From Myxococcota bacterium (GTDB lineage: Bacteria; Myxococcota_A; UBA796), in contig JAQXDW010000074.1 of assembly GCA_029251165.1 (NCBI GenBank), positions 124,001-188,000 of the forward strand: a stretch of DNA of 64,000 nucleotides. Direction: 5' to 3'. Numbering within the stretch: the first letter of the stretch is position 1; each line of letters begins with the position of its first letter. The translations under genes and the position numbers were made by a program. Under the pieces are notes generated by a model. The model had not been told where the DNA came from and made no database searches. It was given only the letters and a program-made list of their open reading frames with translations. Positions 1-8,591 of the stretch are shown one piece after another.

Positions 1-179
1 AGGTGGGGGGGCATCTGAGTGATGCGCTTGAGGAGAACCCGCCCGGTCTCAGCGACATGGGGATACCCCGCGAGATCGACCCGACCAACCTCCGCGGCGA
101 TCACCGCCTCGGCGAGTCCGCTGACCACTGGAGCCGCGCGCTCAGAGAGCTTCTGCTGTGGGAGATGAAGTGTCGGCAT
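1..179 (-). CDS. Partial CDS, N-terminal 59 residues of an unknown protein
   Basis: The reverse strand is open from an ATG at 179 to the window edge, so only the N-terminus is visible. A TAG lies four codons upstream of the ATG, which limits any longer start. The peptide is Leu/Ala/Val-rich (it begins MPTLHLPQQKLSE) and is probably helical. Its codons favour G or C in third position, like the neighbouring genes. No clear Shine-Dalgarno precedes the ATG. I recognise no family. The gene lies downstream of, and on the same strand as, the HEAT-repeat gene, with about 250 bases between them in which I see no convincing gene. Confidence 0.45.
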   Translation of the reverse strand, partial: MPTLHLPQQKLSERAAPVVSGLAEAVIAAEVGRVDLAGYPHVAETGRVLLKRITQMPPH

Positions 180-433
180 CAGGGGTTGGGGCTAACACAG
201 CAATGACGAAAGGGTATCTTGGTCGGCCTCTGTGATGCGGTGTTGTCTCTCAATCGTGGTGCTCCACCTCTGCGACAAGACAGCCCTGCGCTCTGGTACC
301 GAACCGCTGAGGGCAGGAACCCCATCACCCTGAATGCCCCTCGGCTTGATCGCTGTGGTGCTCGGTCTCCAGGAAAGTCTCCGCCTGGCGAGCGGCTGAC
401 GCAGTGCTGCTGCCTTGCTGTGGTCTGGAAAGA

Positions 434-1213
434 TCAGGCTGCTGCCGCATACTCCTGGATGCCGGAGTCACGCTGTGCGGCCTCGACAGCCGTTCGAATG
501 TCTGCGCCTGGCTGCTCAAGTCGCTCCAGCTCATGCAGCGCCATCCAGCGGAGGAGACCATCTTCATCAGACTGGAGAACGGAGAGAAGGTGCGGGGCAA
601 AGATGGCCGGTGAGGTGAGGCGGGGGAGCAATTCAATGGCCTCGAAGCGATGTATGAACTCTGGTCGAGAGAGCATCGCGATGAGGGTTGGAGCAGCGGC
701 GAGGGCGTCGGGTCCGAGCTGACGGAGGACGCTGCCTGCGGCGTCTCGGATCTCTTCCTCGGCATCGCACAGCGCAGGCACCACCGCGAGGGCGACTGAA
801 GACACCCCAGGCTGCCAGCAGCCGCCGAGGGCTTCGATGAGGGCGATGATGAGATCGACGTTTCGCTCAGGTTGCTTTCGCTGAATGGCGAGCATCGCCG
901 TGAGATCAGGGATGACGCTCACATCTCCGATCTCGCGGAGTGCATCGGCCGCGGCCAGCCGGAGAATGGGGTCTGGCTCCCAGAGGACCACGCAGAGGGC
1001 ATCTATGGCTGCACCATACGTGACGACCAGCTCTCGATAGCGAAGGCCCAGCGTGGTCTCTGCGGGGACCAGATCCAGGAATCCCACCACGGCCTCAGCG
1101 GCGGCGGGGTGGTCGACCAGGAGAAGGGCTGCCGCGGCATCCAGTCGCGCGGCAGGTGGACGCTGGTCGTTCTCGAATTCGTGAATCCAGGGGGTGAATA
1201 TCTGTTCAGTCAT
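434..1213 (-). CDS. HEAT-repeat protein
   Basis: A 259-residue cytoplasmic all-helical protein. It contains several tandem about 35-residue units with the HEAT pattern, for example ILRLAAADALREIGD and EIRDAAGSVLRQLGPDA. HEAT repeats form protein-binding solenoids, so this is probably a scaffold or adaptor; the partner is unknown. The ATG at 1213 is preceded by AGGAG six bases upstream, which favours it over the TTG at 1231. There is no signal peptide or membrane segment. It is divergent from the GNAT gene, and the roughly 150-base spacer between them must hold both promoters. Confidence 0.7.
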   Translation of the reverse strand: MTEQIFTPWIHEFENDQRPPAARLDAAAALLLVDHPAAAEAVVGFLDLVPAETTLGLRYRELVVTYGAAIDALCVVLWEPDPILRLAAADALREIGDVSVIPDLTAMLAIQRKQPERNVDLIIALIEALGGCWQPGVSSVALAVVPALCDAEEEIRDAAGSVLRQLGPDALAAAPTLIAMLSRPEFIHRFEAIELLPRLTSPAIFAPHLLSVLQSDEDGLLRWMALHELERLEQPGADIRTAVEAAQRDSGIQEYAAAA

Positions 1214-1366
1214 GGCTCTCTCCTGCACCAAGAGAATAATTGAGCCACCGAATGATTGTCGGACTCTTTATGTCCTTTGGTGGTGGCTTGGTACCTGTAC
1301 GCCTGTTCTGTTTTGTCGGGTGCTGTCGGCGGGGTATCTTTTGGTCCCCAGTTCGTAGGAGTGCCG

Positions 1367-1795
1367 GTGCCGCTCACTGTGACCACCACCATCGCCCCCG
1401 CAGACATCGTGCGCTGTCAGGCCATCCGCCGGACAGTGTTCACCCTCGGCCAGGGCGTACCGGTGACCATCGAGGTCGACGGTCGGGATCCCGGCTGCAC
1501 TCACTTTCTCGCGATCCGCGACGGCGTGGATGTTGGCGCGGCGCGGATGCGTGTGGTCGAAGATGCTGCGAAGGCTGAGCGGGTCGCGGTGCTCGCCGAC
1601 CTGCGGGGAGCTGGTGTCGGGCGCGCCCTGATGGATGCCCTTGAGGCCGCCGCCCGCCGTCAGGGGCTGAGCCGGGTCAAGCTCTCCGCTCAGTCAGATG
1701 TCGTCGTGTTCTACGAGCGCCTTGGATATACCGCATACGGTGAGGAATTCGTCGAGGCAGACATCCTGCATCGCTGGATGAAGAAGCCCCTGTGA
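1367..1795 (+). CDS. GNAT-family N-acetyltransferase
   Basis: A 142-residue member of the GNAT fold, which transfers acetyl from acetyl-CoA to an amine. The acetyl-CoA-binding motif R-x-x-G-x-G is visible as LRGAGVGRALMDALE, followed by the usual helix and the FYERLGYTAYGEEF block near the C-terminus. The GTG at 1367 follows AGGAG at 1357-1361, so it is preferred to the upstream ATG at 1256, whose translation is not GNAT-like. The stop overlaps the sirtuin start (GTGA), so the two are translationally coupled. An acetyltransferase paired with a deacetylase suggests reversible protein acetylation; the substrate is not evident. Confidence 0.85.
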   Translation: MPLTVTTTIAPADIVRCQAIRRTVFTLGQGVPVTIEVDGRDPGCTHFLAIRDGVDVGAARMRVVEDAAKAERVAVLADLRGAGVGRALMDALEAAARRQGLSRVKLSAQSDVVVFYERLGYTAYGEEFVEADILHRWMKKPL

Positions 1796-2592
1796 CCTCC
1801 GCATCCCTTCACCAGTCTGTCCAGGCGGCGGATGCAGTGGTGGTCATCACCGGCGCTGGGATCAGTCTCGCCAGCGGGATCCCGACCTTCCGTGGCTCTG
1901 ACCCGGGCGCGGTCTGGGCGACGGACATCACTGTGCTCGGCACCCGGCGCTACTTCGAGCAGGATCCGGTGGGCTCCTGGGCGTGGTATCTCGACCGCTT
2001 CGGTGGTCTCCTGAGACACGAACCCAACCCCGCTCACCATGCCCTTGTCGCGCTTGAGCGGTGGGCTGTGGCGAGGGGGCGAGCGTTCCTGCTGATCACC
2101 CAGAACGTCGACTGTCTGCACGAGGCTGCCGGCAGCACAGCGATGGTGAAGGTTCACGGCACCGCAGATCGGGCGCGGTGCGTGGCCCCTAACTGCGCTG
2201 GTGCTGCCCCCGCAGGCTCTCTGGCGATGACGGCGGTCGACTTCTCCGCGTTCACCGCTGCACCCGTCGCTGAAAACCTGCCGCGCTGTCCGCGGTGTGG
2301 TGCCCTGGTTCGCCCCCACGTCCTGTGGTTTGACGAGCACTACACGGATCATCTGGACTACCAGATCGAGCGTGCCCAGCGTGCGCTTCAGCGCGCCCGG
2401 CTGACGATCTTCGTCGGCACCTCGTTCTCGGTCGGGATCACCGAGATGGCCTTGCAGACCGCCCTGCAGCGGGGGCAGGGGATCTACTCTATCGATCCAG
2501 TCAGCAGGCCGCCGCACCCGGCGGTGAGCTGGATCGCGAGGCCTTCTGAGGAGATCCTGCCGGAGCTTGCTGCGCTGCTGATGGCGAGCTGA
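1792..2592 (+). CDS. Sir2-family NAD-dependent protein deacylase
   Basis: A 266-residue sirtuin that removes acyl groups from lysine using NAD. The motifs appear in order: GAGIS and the following GIPTFRG (NAD binding), TQNVD, the catalytic His in VKVHGT, zinc ligands in a CVAPNC and a CPRCG pair, and GTSFSV. The length is normal for a bacterial CobB-type enzyme. The GTG start overlaps the stop of the GNAT gene. The last 92 bases overlap the 3-prime end of dus on the opposite strand. Pairing with a GNAT recalls the acuA/srtN and patZ/cobB logic in other bacteria; that functional link is inferred. Confidence 0.9.
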   Translation: MTSASLHQSVQAADAVVVITGAGISLASGIPTFRGSDPGAVWATDITVLGTRRYFEQDPVGSWAWYLDRFGGLLRHEPNPAHHALVALERWAVARGRAFLLITQNVDCLHEAAGSTAMVKVHGTADRARCVAPNCAGAAPAGSLAMTAVDFSAFTAAPVAENLPRCPRCGALVRPHVLWFDEHYTDHLDYQIERAQRALQRARLTIFVGTSFSVGITEMALQTALQRGQGIYSIDPVSRPPHPAVSWIARPSEEILPELAALLMAS

Positions 2593-3619
2593 GCGGCATG
2601 AGCTCGTCGGGGCTCCAGGTCGAGAAGTAGTCCTCGGTGTGTCCGATGACCTCATCGATGGTTGCGCTGCGCAGCAAGAGCTTGCGGAACACTTCTCCGT
2701 CGGGGAGGTCGGCGGTGAAGTGCTTGGCGATCTGCTTGAACCGCCCCAGCGCCGCGCGCTCGTGACGGAAGGTGGCATGGAAGCGACTGAGGAACGCCAG
2801 CAGGGCCCGGCGGCGCTCGTCTGCTGTCACCGAGACGACGTCCTCTCCACGGAGGTGCTGGGCAATCTGGAGCAGGCTCCAGGGATTGCGCATCGCACCG
2901 CGACCAACCATGACGCCGTCGCAGCCGGTCTGCTGGAGCATTGCGACTGCGGATGGGACGTCGATGACGTCTCCGTTTCCGATGACTGGAACGCTCACCC
3001 GCTGGACCGCCTCGGCGATCTTGTCGACCTGCCGCTGTCCGCCGTAGCGATCGTCGCGTGTTCGCCAGTGGATCGCGATGGCCTCCGCGCCCTCCTCCTG
3101 ACACATCCAGGCCAGCTCTGGGGCGTTTCGGTTGGTGGCGTCGAAGCCGCTGCGCATCTTGACGGTCAGCGGGATGCTGATCGCGGCACGGACGGCCGCC
3201 ACGATGTCTGCAGCGAGCCGTGGCTCCTTCATCAGCGCGGAGCCGCCAGAGCGGGCGCAGACGCGCTTGGAGGGGCAGCCCATGTTGATGTCGCAGATGT
3301 CTGCGCCCATGTCCTCGATGATTCTCGCCGCCTCCGCCATTCCGGCCGGCCGACGTCCGAAGATCTGTACCGAGACCGGTCGCTCATCGGGATCAAATTC
3401 CGCGAGCTTCGAGACCTTGTTGCCGGCGCGGAGTCCCTCGCTGGGGATGAACTCGGTGCAGGTCAGGCCCGGTCCGCCGAGCTCTCGGATGAGGCGGCGG
3501 AACGTGATGTTGGTCACGCCTTCCATCGGCGCGAGCACTACAGCAGGGCTCACGGTGATGTCGCGGATCTGGTAGCTGATGGGCAGGCCGCGAGGCCCGA
3601 TTGTGGTCGATGGGTGCAT
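2501..3619 (-). CDS. dus: tRNA-dihydrouridine synthase
   Basis: A 372-residue flavoenzyme that reduces uridine to dihydrouridine in tRNA D-loops using NADPH. Visible features are the N-terminal LAPMEGVTNITFRRL, the block NMGCPSKRV with the catalytic cysteine in VCARSGGSAL, and the FMN phosphate site VIGNGDV followed by GVMVGRGAMRNPW. The C-terminal tail of about 30 residues is Ser/Pro/Ala-rich, lies antisense to the sirtuin 3-prime end, and may not be structured. The paralogue (DusA, B or C) cannot be set from sequence alone; the N-terminus looks DusB-like. It is divergent from the 166-residue gene at 3726. Confidence 0.92.
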   Translation of the reverse strand: MHPSTTIGPRGLPISYQIRDITVSPAVVLAPMEGVTNITFRRLIRELGGPGLTCTEFIPSEGLRAGNKVSKLAEFDPDERPVSVQIFGRRPAGMAEAARIIEDMGADICDINMGCPSKRVCARSGGSALMKEPRLAADIVAAVRAAISIPLTVKMRSGFDATNRNAPELAWMCQEEGAEAIAIHWRTRDDRYGGQRQVDKIAEAVQRVSVPVIGNGDVIDVPSAVAMLQQTGCDGVMVGRGAMRNPWSLLQIAQHLRGEDVVSVTADERRRALLAFLSRFHATFRHERAALGRFKQIAKHFTADLPDGEVFRKLLLRSATIDEVIGHTEDYFSTWSPDELMPLSSPSAAQQAPAGSPQKASRSSSPPGAAAC

Positions 3620-3725
3620 GGTGGATTACCCGGCAGCGATGAAGACTGCACAGCAAGCGGGCGGTCTGCCGCCCAAGGCGCAGAGCGTCGATCGTAGCGG
3701 CGCTCCCGATGGCTATATCCCGCCC

Positions 3726-4226
3726 ATGGCTTTTAAGGCCCAGGTCGTCCAGGGGGGCTTTACCCGGCTGGTGATCTCCACCCCGTCCAATCGGCTCGCG
3801 CTGGTGCATCAGGCACTGGTGGCGGTCCTCCGGCCACCCCTGAAGTTCCTCTACGTCCGCATGACCGATCGACAGACTGGTCAGCTCCCGAAGCCCGAGC
3901 ACTACGTCGCGGTGGATGTCACCGCAGAGCGGGTCGCCGGGGTGCTCCGCGACTACACCCAGCTCCTTCATCACGACGGGCGCTGTCAGGTGTGGGTTCG
4001 CGGCGCAGACGGCGATCAGATCGTGCTCGAGGAGCTTGGCTGCCTCTATGCCTACCCCGACGACCTCGGCTTCCGAGATGCCCTTCAGGCAATGGGACTT
4101 CTCGACGTTGCGCACCAGTCTATGGACGAGCGTGACTTCGTGAAGGTCGGCTTTCTCTCCGAAGCCGATGCGGAAGAAGAGAAGCTGATGCAGGACCTGT
4201 CCCTGACCCGCTGGGAGCGTGGCTGA
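3726..4226 (+). CDS. Conserved-looking hypothetical protein
   Basis: A 166-residue soluble protein without signal peptide or membrane helices; I do not recognise the family. It begins MAFKAQVVQGGFTRLV and contains PPLKFLYVRMTDRQ and a C-terminal block DERDFVKVGFLSEADAEEE. Alternating hydrophobic strands and helices suggest a small alpha/beta domain. The ATG at 3726 is chosen because upstream residues are antisense to the dus N-terminus and look random. It is divergent from dus and convergent with the DUF547 gene, with only six bases between stops. Confidence 0.6.
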   Translation: MAFKAQVVQGGFTRLVISTPSNRLALVHQALVAVLRPPLKFLYVRMTDRQTGQLPKPEHYVAVDVTAERVAGVLRDYTQLLHHDGRCQVWVRGADGDQIVLEELGCLYAYPDDLGFRDALQAMGLLDVAHQSMDERDFVKVGFLSEADAEEEKLMQDLSLTRWERG

Positions 4227-4232
4227 GGGGGG

Positions 4233-5159
4233 CTACCTGCCGTTGAGGCGCCAGTCGTAGAAGAGGCTTGAGTCCATGTTCACGCCGTCTGTGCCGCCGT
4301 CGCGGTGCGCTGCGATGAAGGCTTCTCCGGAGCCGTAGTCTGCCTCGAAGTCTGCGCCGTACCAAGAAAACAGGGTGCTGACTCCATTCGGACCCGCGCC
4401 CTTGGTGGGGTTGTTGACGAACGCGGCCGCGAGGGCGTCAAGATCGGCGTCAAGGGTCTCGGCTCGGAAGGCCCCTGCGATGAGGTCTGGACAGCTCCGG
4501 GAGGCGCAGTTGAGTCCGGCGTGGATGCGCGCATCCACGGTCTCCCCTCCCCAGAGGTCTGCGTTCCAGCGCTGTGCCTGGTCGAGCAGCTCGGGCTGGT
4601 CGATGAAGTAGTTCTCCCAGGCGTAGTCATCCCCTCGGATGATGGCGTGCTCGATCTGGTTGGGAGTGAGTGCGAACTCGCCGACCTGGATGTAGGCGGT
4701 GGTGAAGATCAAGAAGTCATCGGACTCTACGCCGACGTAGGCTGGATCGCTGCTGAGCCGATCGAGGATCGCCTGGACGACCCAGAGGTTGTAGACGTTC
4801 ATCCAGTAGGCGAGCTGCTCGTTCGGAGACGCCAGGGTGCTTGGATCGACTGCGGCGAGGTTCGCCAGGGCGTCTGCGAGCACCACTCGGGCCTCGATGC
4901 TGTTGAGAAGCTCGGAGTACTCCACCATTCGCATCTCCGCAGCGGACTCAGCGCCATCGTTCTGAAGAACCGAGACAGACTCCCAGGAAGTGTGGGCGCT
5001 CAGCAGCGCGCTCTGGCCGTAGTGCTGAAGGGTGGTGGCGTAGTTCATCTCTGAGCGATCTGGCAGCTCAACGCTGACATCGATCGCGACGCTTCCGTCG
5101 ACGAGGGTCTCTCCTGCGTCCACATACTGACCGCAGCCTGCAAGCATCATCCAGATCAT
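4233..5159 (-). CDS. DUF547-family lipoprotein
   Basis: A 308-residue protein of the DUF547 family. Its conserved blocks are visible: LAYWMNVYNLWVVQAIL, FLIFTTAYIQVGE, LTPNQIEHAIIRG and the cysteine-containing HAGLNCASRSCPDL. DUF547 proteins have a papain-like cysteine/histidine arrangement, but no general reaction is established. The ATG at 5159 gives MIWMMLAGC, a lipobox-like Cys after only eight residues and no basic n-region. The frame is open far upstream, but those residues are antisense to the kinase gene. GGAGAG lies just upstream. It is predicted to be anchored in the envelope and is divergent from the kinase at 5292. Confidence 0.8.
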   Translation of the reverse strand: MIWMMLAGCGQYVDAGETLVDGSVAIDVSVELPDRSEMNYATTLQHYGQSALLSAHTSWESVSVLQNDGAESAAEMRMVEYSELLNSIEARVVLADALANLAAVDPSTLASPNEQLAYWMNVYNLWVVQAILDRLSSDPAYVGVESDDFLIFTTAYIQVGEFALTPNQIEHAIIRGDDYAWENYFIDQPELLDQAQRWNADLWGGETVDARIHAGLNCASRSCPDLIAGAFRAETLDADLDALAAAFVNNPTKGAGPNGVSTLFSWYGADFEADYGSGEAFIAAHRDGGTDGVNMDSSLFYDWRLNGR

Positions 5160-5291
5160 CGCGCTCTCCAGTTCTCGAGACTCTATGACAGGCACAGGCT
5201 TTTGGTTACCAACGCTCTCGGCCCGAATCTTACCGCGCCGGCGCAAACCAGACCGGCTGGTGTCCTGTGGATGGGGTAACCTGAACACACC

Positions 5292-6884
5292 ATGGATCCT
5301 CCGGCTCAGGACACGCCGCCGGCTGACCGATTGGTCGGCGCAACCCTTGGTGGGAAGTACCTCATCGAGTATCGACTCGCGCGTGGCGGCACCGGAGCGG
5401 TCTACCGGGCAATCCAGCACCCCATCCATCGTCCGGTGGCGATCAAGGTGATGCGTCCGGATCTGCCAGAGGAGGAATTGGAAAACTTCGAGCAGCGCTT
5501 CCTGAAGGAAGCCTCTCAGATGGGCAGCCTCCAGCACCCCAACATTGTCACGGTCCATGACTTCGGACGCACTGAAGACGGCGCCTGCTTCATCGTCATG
5601 GAGCTGCTCGAGGGCGAGACCCTCAAGGATGCCCTGCGAAGCGGTCCGATGAGCCTGGAGAGCGGCCTTGAGGTCAGCCTGCAGCTCACCCGTGGCCTCC
5701 GGCACGCCCACCGTGCCGGGATGATTCACCGGGACATCAAGGCCGGAAATGCCATGCTCATCCGAGACCCTGATGGGCGTTTCCAAACGAAGTTGCTTGA
5801 TTTTGGCTTGGTGAAGTCCTTGGATGAGGTCTCGGTGACCGGGGCTGGAAGCTTCATCGGCACCCCGCACTACGCCTCGCCGGAGCAAGCCCGTGGGCTG
5901 ACGGCCGACTTCCGCAGCGACATCTACTCCCTCGGGGTGCTGATGTACCGCATCTTCACTGGGCGGCTGCCGTTCTACAGGCGCAACCCGATGGCGATCG
6001 CCATCGCTCACATCCAGGAACCGTTCCCGCCGATGGGTCATCGGGCACCAGAGAGCGATGTACCAGAGGCCATCGAGGCTGTCGTCCGGCGCTGCATGGA
6101 GAAAGCCCCGGGAGATCGCTTCCCTGACGCCGCCGCGCTTTTCGAGGCACTCAACGAGCTGAGGCAGCAGCTCGCCCCGAACCTCACCTCGATCGAGACC
6201 ATCTCCTTGCCGGCTGTGGAGCCTCTTCCAAGCCATGGGGGACGCTGGCTGGCGGCCTCGGGGCTTGTGGGGGGCATCGTTGTTCTGGCCAGTGTGGGCG
6301 CGGTCGTCTGGTCCGGGATGCCCTCAGAGCCCGTCGCGACGAGATCGGGGCCGAACGTTGAGGTTGTAGCCGAGCCGGAGCCGGAGCTTGTCCACGAGGT
6401 CCCAGTGCTCGTCTCCAGCGAGCCGTCCGGTGCCGTGGTCTTCCTCGATGACCTCAACATCGGAACAACTCCCCACGCCGGGAAGCTGCGGCTGGGAAGC
6501 GAGGAGCCCATGATCCAGACCCTTCGTCTGGAGAGCACTGGCTACCGCACCGCTGAGGCGGAGCTTGATCTCAGCGGAGAGACTGCAACCGCGCACCTCA
6601 TCCTCGAGAAGGTTCCGGTGGTCGTCCCCAAGAAGAAGCCTGTACCTCCACCCGTCGGTCCAGATGTGACCGCAGACGGTGTCCGCTTCACCTCCTCGGA
6701 GGCATCCGCTGCGGTTCGGTTCATCAACACGGCCCCGGAGGCGGAGCTGCGGTCTGCTGGGATCGCAGGGCGGCAGGTCAACATCATCCTCGGTGCTCGA
6801 CCGTTCTCCAGCATTGGAGCATTCGCGAGCACGCACTTTATCGGCGAGAAGACAGTCGAGGCGGTTCGGCGGGCGGCCCTGTAG
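5292..6884 (+). CDS. Membrane Ser/Thr protein kinase with PEGA and C-terminal HhH-like region
   Basis: A 530-residue Hanks-type kinase. The Gly loop LARGGTGAVY is near residue 30, the ATP lysine is in VAIKV near 52, the catalytic loop is HRDIKAGN (Ala in place of the usual Pro), DFG follows, and the activation segment ends in ASPEQARG. A transmembrane helix near residues 315-335 separates the kinase from a PEGA-like domain (VLVSSEPSGAVVFLDD, about 365-440). The final 65 residues (INTAPEAELRSAGI ... FSSIGAF) resemble the helix-hairpin-helix of ComEA-type proteins, which is unusual in this position. It should phosphorylate Ser/Thr in response to an envelope cue; ligand and target are unknown. 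No strong SD is visible. It is convergent with the second kinase. Confidence 0.88.
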   Translation: MDPPAQDTPPADRLVGATLGGKYLIEYRLARGGTGAVYRAIQHPIHRPVAIKVMRPDLPEEELENFEQRFLKEASQMGSLQHPNIVTVHDFGRTEDGACFIVMELLEGETLKDALRSGPMSLESGLEVSLQLTRGLRHAHRAGMIHRDIKAGNAMLIRDPDGRFQTKLLDFGLVKSLDEVSVTGAGSFIGTPHYASPEQARGLTADFRSDIYSLGVLMYRIFTGRLPFYRRNPMAIAIAHIQEPFPPMGHRAPESDVPEAIEAVVRRCMEKAPGDRFPDAAALFEALNELRQQLAPNLTSIETISLPAVEPLPSHGGRWLAASGLVGGIVVLASVGAVVWSGMPSEPVATRSGPNVEVVAEPEPELVHEVPVLVSSEPSGAVVFLDDLNIGTTPHAGKLRLGSEEPMIQTLRLESTGYRTAEAELDLSGETATAHLILEKVPVVVPKKKPVPPPVGPDVTADGVRFTSSEASAAVRFINTAPEAELRSAGIAGRQVNIILGARPFSSIGAFASTHFIGEKTVEAVRRAAL

Positions 6885-6887
6885 CCT

Positions 6888-8432
6888 TCAGGGAATCAGA
6901 CTCACCGTGCGGTCGCCGTCTTCGCAGGTGACGGACAAACCGGAGGCCGGAGTGCAGACGAGGTCAGTGTCGCCATCCAGGGCAAGCTCTGCAGAGACCG
7001 CGGGATGTCCGATGACCTTTGCGGAGAGCTGATACACGCCGGGCTCAACAAGCATGCTGGCCTGTGGGTCGGCGCGCATGAGCTGTGTGCCGCTGCTGTC
7101 AGCGAGCTTGAGCCACTGCACATCCTCGCTCTCTGTGCTCAGGTGGACGGTAAACCCGTCGCTGACGACGACGGAGGGGGCCGGCTCTGGCGTCGGAGCG
7201 TCAACCGGCGGGATCCAAAAGAAGTAGTATCCTGCGCCAACCAGCATCAGCATCAACAGCCCAATTCCTCCCAGGATGAGGACACCCACCACCGCAAACA
7301 GTACGTGGTTGGGCGTCTCCTTGGGCGTCTCCTTGGGCGGCGCTGCGGCGGGCTGGTGGAAGCTGGGGTTTGGATTAGTATGAGCGGTGGTGTGACCACC
7401 CGGCGCTGCGATCGGGGAGGGGGCGTCGCTGCTGCCTGAGGTCACCAGGGTCACGAGCAGCCGGTTGCCAGTCATCCGGCCCTCTGTGCCGTCTCCGTAC
7501 AGCGAGCGAGCGAGCGCTCGGATTGGGCCGGCGGAGTAAGAGTCCAGCGAGGTGCCGGTGGCTTGGTCAGAGAAGCTTCGGAGGAGCTGGAGGAGCTGGG
7601 TGGCATTCAGGCGGCTGGACGGCTCATGGGCGCACATCCGAGACAGTGCTTCCTGCAGCGCTTCTTCCCACTCTGGGTTGGGCATGCCCAGCGACGGGAT
7701 CCGGCTGATGTGGCTTGCGATCAGCCGATCGTGCTGTCGCTCATCGAGCGGAACCACCGGGAGCAGCTCGCCGAGAAGCATCTCCATGAGCACGATGCCG
7801 AGGGCATAGATGTCGCAGCTGTGATCGCCACGATCACCGCCACGTCGCTCCGGAGACATGTACTTGAGGCTGCCCAGCCGCAGCGCGCCGGTCTGGGCAA
7901 GACGGATCTCGTTCTGGTAGTGGGCCGTCCCGAAGTCCAGCACCTTCACCTCGCCCTCGACGCTGACCATGATGTTGGACGGCTTGATGTCGCGATGAAC
8001 GACCTTGAGCGACTCCTCGGAGCCGTATGGGGTTCGAAAGTAGGCGGCCTCGAGCGCGCCAGCGGCGTCGCGGATGATCTGGAGCGCAGCGCGGGCAGGC
8101 ACCGGCCCGTCGAGCTTCTCGATGACCTGGCCGAGATCCACGCCGTCGACGAACTCCATGATGATCGCTGGCTGGCCGCGGTGCTCTGCGAGTCCTTCGA
8201 CCCGCAGGATGTTTCGGTGGTGGAGCCTGGCGAGGAGCCGAGCCTCATCTCGGGTACGGTTCAGGAGGTCAGGCTCGTCGGACCACTGTGCCTTGAGCAG
8301 CTTGACAGCGACGATGCGCTTGAGACCATCCGCACCGCGAGCCTCCGCGAGGTAGACCCGCGCAAAGGTTCCCGCGCTCCGCTCCTGGAGCAGGATAATC
8401 TCTTGTTGTTCTCGTTGGGAGCGCGCTGCCAT
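6888..8432 (-). CDS. Membrane Ser/Thr protein kinase
   Basis: A 514-residue Hanks-type kinase with the catalytic set intact. It has an atypical Gly loop (ERSAGTFARVYLAE), VAVKLLK, VVHRDIKPSNIM, VLDFGTAHY and a YMSPERRGG segment, then CDIYALGIVLMEML. A Pro/Thr/Asn-rich linker leads to one transmembrane helix at about residues 375-405, with a short C-terminal extracytoplasmic domain. The two kinases converge tail to tail with three bases between their stops, so read-through would give antisense transcripts. The C-terminal part has no PEGA motif that I can see. Confidence 0.87.
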   Translation of the reverse strand: MAARSQREQQEIILLQERSAGTFARVYLAEARGADGLKRIVAVKLLKAQWSDEPDLLNRTRDEARLLARLHHRNILRVEGLAEHRGQPAIIMEFVDGVDLGQVIEKLDGPVPARAALQIIRDAAGALEAAYFRTPYGSEESLKVVHRDIKPSNIMVSVEGEVKVLDFGTAHYQNEIRLAQTGALRLGSLKYMSPERRGGDRGDHSCDIYALGIVLMEMLLGELLPVVPLDERQHDRLIASHISRIPSLGMPNPEWEEALQEALSRMCAHEPSSRLNATQLLQLLRSFSDQATGTSLDSYSAGPIRALARSLYGDGTEGRMTGNRLLVTLVTSGSSDAPSPIAAPGGHTTAHTNPNPSFHQPAAAPPKETPKETPNHVLFAVVGVLILGGIGLLMLMLVGAGYYFFWIPPVDAPTPEPAPSVVVSDGFTVHLSTESEDVQWLKLADSSGTQLMRADPQASMLVEPGVYQLSAKVIGHPAVSAELALDGDTDLVCTPASGLSVTCEDGDRTVSLIP

Positions 8433-8591
8433 CTGTGTGCGGACCGCTCCGTGGTTGGCGTCAAGAGTGTAGCACGGACCTTCGCTACCTCTGCCCGCCC
8501 TTGCACTACGGGTTCGGGGTGTGCTTTAAATCTCACTCAGGTCCCCCATCACCCAAGCTCACCCAGCTTCAAAACCGGATCGAGAAATCGG

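Noticed and set aside
1711-2778. Minus-strand open frame across the sirtuin
   Set aside because: Antisense to GNAT/sirtuin with Arg/Ser/Pro-rich shadow composition.
4233-6236. 667-codon minus-strand frame
   Set aside because: Only the part from 5159 downstream resembles a protein (DUF547). The upstream portion is antisense to the Ser/Thr kinase and resembles nothing.
7563-8591. Plus-strand open frame upstream of the TPR lipoprotein
   Set aside because: It is antisense to the kinase at 6888-8432. The lipoprotein signal begins cleanly at 8592.
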